A stretch of 64,000 bases of DNA, taken from assembly GCF_001713455.1 (NCBI RefSeq), contig NZ_CP016464.1:4326001-4390000 (forward strand). The letters are read 5' to 3'. This document shows positions 57,269 through 64,000 of this stretch, one piece after another. This stretch comes from Bosea sp. RAC05 (GTDB lineage Bacteria; Pseudomonadota; Alphaproteobacteria; Rhizobiales; Beijerinckiaceae). A model generated the notes under the pieces. The model was not told the origin of the DNA. It did no database searches and was given only the letters and a program-made list of their open reading frames with translations. The translations under genes were made by a program, and so were the position numbers. Within the stretch, counting starts at the first letter, position 1; the number at the start of each line of letters is the position of its first letter.

Positions 57269-58036
57269 GATGTATTCCTCGTTCAGGCACGCATTGATTC
57301 AAAAATCGTCGATTTCATATCTCGACGTCTTAGTTTGTACGCTGGGGGTGTCACGATATACGTGTTCGACGCATCCTCGCCCAAGCCACACTGTCTCCGA
57401 TGCCCTGCCGACGGCTAAGAAATGATTAATTTTGAGGCATTTGTGATTACTTCTTAGGCATTCAGTCCATGATCAAAAGCAATAGCTCCCTCTCACAGCC
57501 GAGGTGACCCAACTGGATGTCCCGGCCGAGATGGCGCAATTTGGGCGCCGAAGCGCCCGTAAAATCCCTCATCGTCGCAAGACGAATGGCTCTGCCGATT
57601 GTGAGGGTTAGGCGGCGGGGCTTCGATTCCACGTCCGAATGAGCTGAGCGCCGAGGGGGCATGTCCCGAGCGCAGGGCACCGATTTGCATGAGGCTGGGA
57701 GCGAGTGATCCCTGAGCTGGCCCTGTACGCGCGGGTCGAAGCGGCTACGCCGACGACGCGGTAACGGCTCAGCGGTCCCCTGCAACACGTCATGAGCCGA
57801 CGCTTTAGCCTGCAATGGAGGCGAGGCCTGCGCGACGGTCGAAAGCTATGGCCCGCGGATATTGGATCGACAGCGGGTCCTTTTCGCGAATCGTGGAATG
57901 TCAGCTTTTGGGCAGGGCCTTCAGGTCAGCTATCGGCGCACAACGGCCATCGCTACGCCTGCCCCCGCACTATCTCCCCCACCCAATCAGTACCCTTCCA
58001 CCCACCCTCCGAGGGCGCATCAACCCGCATCGCCCC
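57269..58036. other. Gene-poor region upstream of the chemoreceptor
   Basis: About 770 bp. Open frames here (for example on the minus strand at 57462-57815) have no family similarity I can see and read as chance frames. The AT-richer part (57280-57470) is the likely chemoreceptor promoter region. A degenerate 'aatgtcagcttttgggc' element around 57898-57915 may be an intergenic-repeat remnant. No function assigned. Confidence 0.45.
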
Positions 58037-59641
58037 TCAAACCCGCCTGCGCCGCCAATCCGCCAGCACGGCGGCCGCCGCGTTATACCCCGGCGCGCCG
58101 GTGACGCCGCCGCCGGGATGGGCGCCCGAGCCGCAGAGATAGAGCCCCGGCACCGGCATGCGGTAATCGGCATGGCCGAGCACGGGCCGGGCGCAGAAGA
58201 GCTGGTCGAGCGTCAGCCGGCCATGGAAGATGTCGCCACTGATAAGCCCGAAGCGCGCCTCCAGATCGGCGGGGGAGAGCGCCAGCCGCCCGACCACCGA
58301 GGCCCTGAAGCCCGGCGCATGGCGATCGACCGTCTCGATCATGAGATCGGCGACCCTGTCGCGGCAGGTCTCCCAGTCCAGCCCTTCGGGCAGATCAGGC
58401 GCGACATGCTGGCAGAACAGGCTCGCGACATGGCCGCCCTGCGGCGCCAGCGTGTCGTCCAGCGTAGACGGGATCAGCATCTCGACGATCGGCTCCTGCG
58501 ACCAGCCTGAGAGACGCGCCTGCGCATGGGCCCGGTCCATGTAGCCGAGGCTCGGCGCGATGATGATGCCGGCGGTGTGCTGGTCGCCGGGCTCCGGCAG
58601 GCTGGTGAAGCGCGGCAGCTCCGACAGCGCGACATTCATCCGGAAGGTGCCCGAGCCCGAGGCGTAGCGCGTCATCCGCTCGGTGAAATCCGCAGGCACG
58701 ATCGCGGGATCGACCTTGGAGAAGAGCAGCCGCGGATGCAGGTTCGAGACGACCGCGCGCGCCCGCACCATATCGCCGGCCTCCGTCACCGCGCCGAACG
58801 CCCGGCCCTTTTCGCTCAGCACCTGCGCGACCGGGCTGTCGAGCCGGATGGCGACGCCGGCTTCCGCGCAGGCCTTCGCCATCGCCTGGGTGATCGCGCC
58901 CATGCCGCCGATGGCGTGGCCCCAGGCGCCCTTGTTGCCGTTCACCTCACCGAAGACATGGTGCAGCAGCACATAGGCCGAGCCCGGCGTATAGGGGCTG
59001 GCATAGTTGCCCACCACCGAGTCGAAGCCGAGCAGCGCCTTGATCGGCTCGCTCTCGAACCAGCCATCGAGCCAGTCGCCCGCCGATTTGGTGAAGAGGT
59101 CCATCACGTCGCGCTTGGCGGTGAGATCGAGCCGCGACAGCCGCCGCGCCACCCGGCCGGCATCGATCAGATCCGGCAGCGCCGCCAGCCAGCCGCCATC
59201 GCCGAGATTGGGCGGCGCCTGCAGCACGAGCTCGCGCAGCACCGCAGCCACCGTCTCCAGCCGCGCCTCATAGGCCGGCAGACGCTGCGCATCGCGCTCC
59301 GAGAAGGCGGCGACGGAGGCCGCCGTCCGGCCCGGCCCGGCCGCGAGATGGCGCCCATCCGGCAGCGGCAGAAAGTTGGCCATCCGCCGCTCGACGATGC
59401 GCAGGCCGTGCCGGTGCAGCTCCATCGCGGCGATGATTTCGGGCCGCAGCAGGCTGACCGTGTAGCTCGCGGTCGAGTTGCGGAAACCGGGATGGAAGCT
59501 CTCGGTCACGGCCGCGCCGCCGACGACGCCGCGCCGCTCCAGAACCGTGACCGACAGCCCCGCCTGGGCGAGCCGGTGCGCGCAGACGAGCCCGTTGTGG
59601 CCCGCGCCGAGGATCACGACATCGCAGGTTGTCGTCGCCAT
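58037..59641 (-). CDS. Phytoene-dehydrogenase-like FAD oxidoreductase (PYROXD2-type)
   Basis: A 534-residue flavoprotein with the FAD motif DVVILGAGHNGLVCAHRLAQAG (about 7-28, GxGxxG) and a second FAD strand VLERRGVVGGAAVTE (about 34-48). The C-terminal FAD contact LYLCGSGAHPGGGVTGAPGYN (about 497-517) matches CrtI/PYROXD2 proteins. It oxidises or isomerises double bonds in hydrophobic substrates; the natural substrate of bacterial PYROXD2-type enzymes is unknown. It follows the BKACE gene by 7 nt. Confidence 0.88.
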   Translation of the reverse strand: MATTTCDVVILGAGHNGLVCAHRLAQAGLSVTVLERRGVVGGAAVTESFHPGFRNSTASYTVSLLRPEIIAAMELHRHGLRIVERRMANFLPLPDGRHLAAGPGRTAASVAAFSERDAQRLPAYEARLETVAAVLRELVLQAPPNLGDGGWLAALPDLIDAGRVARRLSRLDLTAKRDVMDLFTKSAGDWLDGWFESEPIKALLGFDSVVGNYASPYTPGSAYVLLHHVFGEVNGNKGAWGHAIGGMGAITQAMAKACAEAGVAIRLDSPVAQVLSEKGRAFGAVTEAGDMVRARAVVSNLHPRLLFSKVDPAIVPADFTERMTRYASGSGTFRMNVALSELPRFTSLPEPGDQHTAGIIIAPSLGYMDRAHAQARLSGWSQEPIVEMLIPSTLDDTLAPQGGHVASLFCQHVAPDLPEGLDWETCRDRVADLMIETVDRHAPGFRASVVGRLALSPADLEARFGLISGDIFHGRLTLDQLFCARPVLGHADYRMPVPGLYLCGSGAHPGGGVTGAPGYNAAAAVLADWRRRRV

Positions 59642-59648
59642 GGCCGGC

Positions 59649-60530
59649 TCAGCCCACGGCCTTGAGCCGGGCCCTGACCTCGGCGACGCTGGCCGGGCGC
59701 CCGCCGGCGGCCTCGACCCGCCGCACCGTCTCCGCCACCAGATCGGCATTGGTCCGCCCGCAGCCGAAGGGCGCATCCTCCAGCCCGGCGCGCACATGCA
59801 CCCCGCGCGCGACCGCCGCCGGAATCAGCCCTGTCAGATCCACACCCAGCCCCGCGATCATCACCGGCGCTTCGGGGGCATCCTCCGCCAGGAGCTTCAG
59901 ATGCGCATCGAGCGCCCAGTCGCGCGGCGGGAAGCCCCAGGCGAAGGCGTCCGAGAACATCAGCCGGTAGATCGGACAGGGCATGCCCGGATAGGCCTTG
60001 GCCAGCGCCGCGCCCAGTCGCGTGAAGCCGGGCTCGTAGATCGCATAGCTCGGATGGATGTTGTGGGCCTGCGCCACCGCCATGCCCTCGCGGATATGCT
60101 CGCCGGGGTTCTGGTAGATGAAGCCGGCCTCGCCAGCGGGAATGCCGTCGAAGGTCAGCCAGTTGCAGGAGCCGGGGTCGAGCACGCCCCATTCGACCAG
60201 ACCGCGCCTGGCCAGTTCCTCCAGATGGGTGTAGCGGCCCGACCCGATGATGTCCCCGGCATAGGCCGAGCCGACGATCGGAATGGTCGGATAGACGATG
60301 GCGTCGACCTTCGCGCGGATGCCCTCGATCGCCTTTGCGTAGAGCTCCCAGTCGTCGCGCTGGCGCCCGGTTTCGAGGTCGTAGACATGCAGATGCACGA
60401 TCGCCGCGCCGGCCTCCACCGCCGCGATCCCGTCGGCGACGATGTCGGGAATGGCGATCGGGATGCCCGGCTGGCGCGTGACGCCCCAGGGCCCGTTGAT
60501 CGCGGCCTCGATCCAGATCGGTCGGCTCAT
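59649..60530 (-). CDS. BKACE-family 3-oxoacid cleavage enzyme (Kce-like)
   Basis: A 293-residue TIM-barrel enzyme of the former DUF849 family. WIEAAINGPWG (about 6-16) and AAIVHLHVYDLETG (about 42-55), with His-x-His zinc ligands, are characteristic; VDAIVYPTIPIVGSAYAGD and the C-terminal FGCGRTNADLVAETVRR follow. The family condenses beta-keto acids with acetyl-CoA to give acetoacetate and a CoA ester. The specific substrate is undetermined; the partner flavoprotein downstream suggests a catabolic route. Confidence 0.9.
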   Translation of the reverse strand: MSRPIWIEAAINGPWGVTRQPGIPIAIPDIVADGIAAVEAGAAIVHLHVYDLETGRQRDDWELYAKAIEGIRAKVDAIVYPTIPIVGSAYAGDIIGSGRYTHLEELARRGLVEWGVLDPGSCNWLTFDGIPAGEAGFIYQNPGEHIREGMAVAQAHNIHPSYAIYEPGFTRLGAALAKAYPGMPCPIYRLMFSDAFAWGFPPRDWALDAHLKLLAEDAPEAPVMIAGLGVDLTGLIPAAVARGVHVRAGLEDAPFGCGRTNADLVAETVRRVEAAGGRPASVAEVRARLKAVG

Positions 60531-60540
60531 CGCATCTTCC

Positions 60541-60945
60541 TCATGCCGGCGCATCCTTCGGCCAGTTGTCGCGCAGCCACTGGGTCAGCCCGTCTTCATC
60601 GACCTCGCCCGCTGCAAGAGCAAGGATCGCAGCCGCCGCGGCCGCGTTCGAGACGTCCAAGGCAACGTTGTTCAGCCCCAGAAATGTCACCATAGCGAGC
60701 AGCGCAACTCGCTTGTTGCCGTCGATGAACGGGTGATTGCGCGCAATGCCGAACGCATAGCTGGCGGCCAGCGCCGCGAGATCAGTTTCGCCATACGCGA
60801 ATCTGTTTCTTGGCCGTGCGAGGGCCGACTCCAGAAGACCGAGATCACGGACGCCGTCCGGGCCGCCGAACATAGCGAGCTGCTCGGTATGGATATCGAT
60901 CACCGCCTCGGTCAAAAGCCAGATCGGTTCTGGCGACTGGCTCAT
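60541..60945 (-). CDS. doc: Doc/Fic-type toxin (death-on-curing)
   Basis: A 134-residue Fic-fold protein with IDIHTEQLAMFGGPDGVRD (about 16-34) and the catalytic loop HPFIDGNKRVALL (about 71-83), of the Doc HxFx[D/N][A/G]NKR type. Doc phosphorylates EF-Tu and stops translation. It is translationally coupled (ATGA) to the upstream AbrB-type antitoxin and lies 10 nt before the BKACE gene on the same strand. Confidence 0.88.
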   Translation of the reverse strand: MSQSPEPIWLLTEAVIDIHTEQLAMFGGPDGVRDLGLLESALARPRNRFAYGETDLAALAASYAFGIARNHPFIDGNKRVALLAMVTFLGLNNVALDVSNAAAAAAILALAAGEVDEDGLTQWLRDNWPKDAPA

Positions 60946-61202
60946 TTCGCAAGCTCGCGCAGTGCTCCGGCGTATTGCTTCATGGCCCGTCGCGCGATCT
61001 CCATGCTGCGGGCATGCAGATCGTCATGCGGCTTGAGCCGAATTCCGCCATCCGGCTGCAGGATCGCCTCGACCTTGTCACCTTCGGCAAACCCGGTCTG
61101 TGCCAGCAACTCCTTCGGGAGGATCAGACCGATCGAGTTGCCGATCTTTCGGACCTGCAAGATGGCAGGAGTGGCCCCAGAAGGCTTCATGGTCTCGTTC
61201 AT
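60942..61202 (-). CDS. AbrB/MazE-type antitoxin DNA-binding protein
   Basis: An 86-residue SpoVT/AbrB swapped-hairpin protein: LQVRKIGNSIGLILPKELLA (about 15-34) and a C-terminal arm binding the toxin. It likely represses its operon via the palindrome just upstream. The start at 61202 is preferred because GGAG precedes it and because an ATG at 61214 would lie almost inside the operator. AbrB-type antitoxins with Doc toxins are a known combination. Confidence 0.85.
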   Translation of the reverse strand: MNETMKPSGATPAILQVRKIGNSIGLILPKELLAQTGFAEGDKVEAILQPDGGIRLKPHDDLHARSMEIARRAMKQYAGALRELAK

Positions 61203-61216
61203 ATCGGGCTCCATCC

Positions 61217-61235
61217 GTTATACGACTTGTATAAC
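61217..61235. promoter_or_regulatory. Perfect palindromic operator of the AbrB-Doc operon
   Basis: Dyad GTTATAC-gactt-GTATAAC, with every arm base matching. On the minus strand the arms resemble overlapping -10 elements, so repressor binding would block the promoter. Located 14 nt upstream of the antitoxin start. Confidence 0.75.
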
Positions 61236-61413
61236 AGGCGCCGTTCCTGATCGCCAGACGTCGGCCGGCGCTGCCCGTGGGGCCGACAGGGGCTCGGGCG
61301 CCGCCCCACCGGCGCAAGCCGGGCGTGAGCGAATACCCGCCCCGCGCTGCTTGCCAGCACGCGACCAGCGCGCGCCTAATGCGGCAACGAGACAAGCCGG
61401 GGTGGACGACGCG

Positions 61414-61872
61414 ATGGGGCTCTACTTCGAGGACTTCACCGACGAACTGCGTGTGGTCACCCGCGGGCGAACCGTCGGGGAAGGCGACATCACCCTGTTT
61501 TCCGGCCTGTCGGGGGATTTCAACCCGCTGCATGTCGATGCCGAGTATTGCGCCACGACACCCTTCGGCGAGCGCATCGCCCATGGCCCGCTGACGCTCG
61601 CCATGGCGATCGGGCTGATGTCGCAGCAGAATCTGATCGACGCCACGACCATGGGCCTGCTCGACCTGCACTGGTCGTTCTCAGGCCCGGTCCGGATCGG
61701 CGATACCGTCCATGCGATCGTGACGACCGTGGAGCGCAAGCCCTCGCGCAAGCCCGACCGCGGCGTCGTCACGCTGAAGCTCGCTGTCGTCAACCAGCGC
61801 GGCGAACAGGTCCAGACCGGGCAGATGAAGCTGCTGATGAAGCGCCGCGACCAGGACCCGAACCGATGCTGA
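61414..61872 (+). CDS. MaoC-type enoyl-CoA hydratase/dehydratase
   Basis: A 152-residue hot-dog-fold protein with the hydratase-2 motif FSGLSGDFNPLHVDAEYC (about 29-46; Asp and His catalytic), then FGERIAHGPLTLAMAIGL (about 51-68). The ATG at 61414 is one option; a GTG at 61402 would add four residues. Its stop overlaps the start of the acyl-CoA ligase gene, so the two act on the same acyl-CoA pathway. Confidence 0.85.
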   Translation: MGLYFEDFTDELRVVTRGRTVGEGDITLFSGLSGDFNPLHVDAEYCATTPFGERIAHGPLTLAMAIGLMSQQNLIDATTMGLLDLHWSFSGPVRIGDTVHAIVTTVERKPSRKPDRGVVTLKLAVVNQRGEQVQTGQMKLLMKRRDQDPNRC

Positions 61873-63488
61873 CCCGCCACGGCAGCTATGACGAGACCGT
61901 CGCGCGCTTCGTCTGGCGGGTTCCGGAGCGCTTCAACATCGGCGTCGCCTGCTGCGACCGCCACGCCGACGGGACCAACAGGCCGGCGCTGGTCTACGAG
62001 GACGAGGCGGGCGTCGCCACGTTGAGCTTCGACGAGCTCAAGCGCCAGTCCAACCGGCTCGCCAATCTGCTGGTGGCGCAGGGCGTGCGACCGGGCGACC
62101 GCGTCGGCATCCTGCTGCCGCAGCGGCCGGAGACCGCGATCGCCCATCTCGCCATCTACAAGCTCGGCGCGATCGCCCTGCCGCTCTTCACCCAGTTCGG
62201 GCCCGACGCGCTCGAGCACCGGCTGCAGCATTCGGGCGCGAGCCTGCTGATCACCGACGGCGAGAACCTGCCCAAGATCGAGGCGATCCGCGACGCCCTG
62301 CCGGAGCTGCGACGGCTGCTCGTGATCGGCGGCCACGGCCATCCCGACCTCGACGCCGAGATGGCGAAGGCATCGGACGCGTTTTCACCGCGCGAGACCG
62401 ATGCCGAGGATCCGGCGCTGATCATCTACACCTCGGGCACGACCGGAAAGCCCAAGGGCGCGCTCCACGCCCACCGCGTCCTGCTCGGCCATCTGCCGGG
62501 CGTCCAGCTGCCGCAGGAGTTCTTCCCGCAGCCGGGCGACCTGTTCTGGACCCCGGCCGACTGGGCCTGGGCGGGAGGGCTGCTCGATGTCCTGCTGCCG
62601 AGCCTGTATTTCGGCGTCCCCGTGCTGGCCTCGCGGGCCCGGAAATTCGACCCCGAGGCCGCCTTCGACCTGATGGCGCGGCACAGGGTCCGCAACGCCT
62701 TCCTGCCGCCGACCGCGCTGAAACTCATGCGGCAGGTCGCCAACCCGCGTCGCCCCGGCTTCGCGATGCGCTCGGTCGGCACCGGCGGGGAAACGCTGGG
62801 CGCCGACATGCTCGCCTGGGGCCGGGACAGCTTCGGCTTGGATCTCAACGAATTCTACGGCCAGACCGAGGCCAACCTGATCGTGTCGAACTGCGCCGGC
62901 CTGTTCCCCGTCGTGCCCGGTTCGATGGGCCGCGCCGTACCGGGGCACAAGGTCGCGGTGATCTCGGCCGACGGCGAGATCCTGCCCGCCGGTGAGCAGG
63001 GCCTGATCGCGGTGGCGCGGCCGGACCCCGTGATGATGCTGGAATACTGGCACCAGCCCGAGGCGACGGCGGCCAAGTTCATCGGCGACTGGTTCGTCAC
63101 CGGCGATACCGGGGCGCGCGACGAGCAGGGCTATTTCTGGTTCCAGGGTCGCGACGACGACATCATCTCCTCGGGCTCCTACCGGATCGGGCCGGGCGAC
63201 ATCGAGGATTGCATCATCCGCCATGCCGCCGTGCTGATGGTGGCCGTCATCGGCGTGCCCGATCCGATCCGCACCGAGGCGATCAAGGCCTTCGTGCTGC
63301 CGATGCCGGGAATCGCGCCGTCGGCGGCGCTGGCCGCCGAGATCCAGGCCTTCGTCCGCGACCGCCTCGCCGCCTATCAGTATCCGCGCCATGTCGAGTT
63401 CGTCACCGAACTGCCGCTGACCGCGACGGGCAAGATCCGGCGCAAGGATCTGCGGGACATGGAGATGGCGCGAGGCAAGATCACCTGA
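61866..63488 (+). CDS. Acyl-CoA synthetase, AMP-forming (ACSM-like)
   Basis: A 540-residue enzyme: ATP loop IYTSGTTGKPKGALHAHR (about 191-208), FYGQTEANLIVSNC (about 330-343), VTGDTGARDEQGYFWFQGRDDD (about 414-435) and the catalytic Lys in TATGKIRRKDLR (about 520). The lack of an extra N-terminal domain and the motif set fit medium-chain (ACSM) synthetases. Coupled to the MaoC gene. Confidence 0.9.
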   Translation: MLTRHGSYDETVARFVWRVPERFNIGVACCDRHADGTNRPALVYEDEAGVATLSFDELKRQSNRLANLLVAQGVRPGDRVGILLPQRPETAIAHLAIYKLGAIALPLFTQFGPDALEHRLQHSGASLLITDGENLPKIEAIRDALPELRRLLVIGGHGHPDLDAEMAKASDAFSPRETDAEDPALIIYTSGTTGKPKGALHAHRVLLGHLPGVQLPQEFFPQPGDLFWTPADWAWAGGLLDVLLPSLYFGVPVLASRARKFDPEAAFDLMARHRVRNAFLPPTALKLMRQVANPRRPGFAMRSVGTGGETLGADMLAWGRDSFGLDLNEFYGQTEANLIVSNCAGLFPVVPGSMGRAVPGHKVAVISADGEILPAGEQGLIAVARPDPVMMLEYWHQPEATAAKFIGDWFVTGDTGARDEQGYFWFQGRDDDIISSGSYRIGPGDIEDCIIRHAAVLMVAVIGVPDPIRTEAIKAFVLPMPGIAPSAALAAEIQAFVRDRLAAYQYPRHVEFVTELPLTATGKIRRKDLRDMEMARGKIT

Positions 63489-63489
63489 T

Positions 63490-63566
63490 CGTCATTGCGA
63501 GCGCAGCGAAGCAATCCAGAGCCACGCGCACGCTTTCTGGATTGCTTCGCTGCGCTCGCAATGACG
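63490..63566. repeat. Palindromic repeat, family A copy 2
   Basis: CGTCATTGCGAGCGCAGCG...CAATCCAG and its complement form a stem of about 29 bp. The arms match copy 1 at 4544-4635 except for one base. It lies at the convergence of the acyl-CoA synthetase and PCC genes. Confidence 0.9.
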
Positions 63567-63573
63567 GATGGCG

Positions 63574-64000
63574 TTACCCCACCTCCAGCACCAGCTCGAA
63601 GGTCATCAGCACCGGGTTGTCGCCGCGCCGGTAGCGCCCGGCCGCCATCGCCCCGGTGTAATCGACCAGCGCGACGTCGATCTGCGCCTGCGGTCCGGCG
63701 CCATCATCGACGATCAACCCGCCGGTGATCGCGACCTCGGTGGCGAAGTTCTCGACGACCCCGCCCTCCGCGAAGCGCGCCCCGATGGTCGAGCCGACGC
63801 CGCCATGGATCGTCGCCCGCGCGATGCCGCGCTCGGCGCAGAAGCCCTCCAGCGCCCCGCAGAAATCGATGTTCGGCTTGACGCGCAGCGCGAAGAAGCG
63901 GCCCTCGCGCGTCGCGCCGAGCGGCTCGGCCGGCTGCGGCCCGAACAGCTTGAAATGCGTCTCCGGGTCGGTCTCGCCCAGGAAGGCGGCGCCATCGAGC
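63574..64000 (-). CDS. PCC/DUF296-domain protein (cut by window edge)
   Basis: An open frame on the minus strand ends TAA at 63574 and runs off the right edge, giving about 141 C-terminal residues. The PCC (PD1-like, DUF296) pattern is visible: GRFFALRVKPNIDFCGALEG, then RATIHGGVGSTIGARF and ATEVAITGGLIVDD. Family members form trimers; some are DNA-associated, others are metal-binding. The start is outside the window. Confidence 0.85.
   Translation of the reverse strand, partial: LDGAAFLGETDPETHFKLFGPQPAEPLGATREGRFFALRVKPNIDFCGALEGFCAERGIARATIHGGVGSTIGARFAEGGVVENFATEVAITGGLIVDDGAGPQAQIDVALVDYTGAMAAGRYRRGDNPVLMTFELVLEVG

Noticed and set aside
57462..57815. Possible small gene on the minus strand upstream of the chemoreceptor
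   Set aside because: No recognisable domain, biased composition like non-coding DNA, no convincing ribosome site.

Overview
The window is a GC-rich chromosomal segment of an alphaproteobacterium, most likely Hyphomicrobiales (Rhizobiales). I would guess a Bosea- or Methylobacterium-like genus, but that is inference from gene content and was not computed. The taxonomic pointers are families largely restricted to Alphaproteobacteria (DUF1465, DUF1192, DUF4164, TrcR/DUF1013, the small aa3 oxidase subunit IV), the split three-gene transhydrogenase pntAA-pntAB-pntB, the zapA - 6S RNA - 5-formyl-THF cyclo-ligase arrangement, and Tat-exported PhoX and OpgD-type proteins. Most of the window is ordinary core chromosome with short intergenic gaps, many 4-nt stop/start overlaps and several palindromic intergenic repeats.

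Layout: 1-5400 holds the Holliday-junction operon ruvC-ruvA-ruvB, which runs without a gap into a HicA/HicB toxin-antitoxin pair and a secreted DUF3828 protein; yebC is split from ruvC by a TauE/SafE permease on the other strand. 5600-9500 carries a soluble globin-coupled chemoreceptor, a YmdB-like phosphoesterase, the folate cyclo-ligase, a 6S RNA, zapA and a DUF4164 coiled-coil gene. 9800-16200 is a triose/pentose block, tkt - gap - (coiled-coil membrane protein) - pgk - (small coiled-coil protein) - fba, serving the Calvin cycle or gluconeogenesis and the pentose phosphate pathway. 16400-24700 contains phoX, a benE - thiE-like - sel1 operon, an inositol monophosphatase, and a MotA-like / MotB-like / cytochrome c operon. 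24700-27300 is a LysR-controlled pair (cyclase-family hydrolase and DUF1989 protein).

27300-31100 is an accessory patch: a lower-GC LysM-tailed gene of unknown function, a broken copy of the 3' end of an ABC-exporter gene, and two paralogous secreted TPR proteins, followed by the intact exporter. 33000-36300 has rpmE, DUF1465, DUF1192, trcR and an MBL-fold hydrolase. 36300-42600 has prpE, a second TauE permease, an acyl-CoA ligase and an OpgD-like glucan protein. 42700-43900 has two divergent DUF465 genes and the oxidase subunit IV. 43874-46913 is the transhydrogenase operon. 47000-53500 has a GNAT enzyme, an alpha/beta hydrolase, a TPR lipoprotein, rpsU, purE-purK and an ABC1/UbiB kinase-like protein.

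53500-58000 is the clearest acquired segment: a 13-G run, about 200 bp of very AT-rich DNA, an orphan gene of unknown function and a large CZB-domain chemoreceptor. 58000-63500 holds an AbrB/Doc toxin-antitoxin module with a palindromic operator, placed just upstream of and co-directional with a BKACE enzyme and a phytoene-dehydrogenase-like flavoprotein, then a MaoC dehydratase and acyl-CoA ligase pair. The right edge cuts a PCC/DUF296 gene. I saw no CRISPR array, tRNA, rRNA, intact transposase, prophage or recognisable defence island. The least explained pieces are the two toxin-antitoxin pairs embedded in larger transcription units, the TPR pair bracketed by an ABC-exporter duplication, the orphan gene in the AT-rich patch, and a cyclase-family enzyme lacking two of its usual metal-binding histidines.
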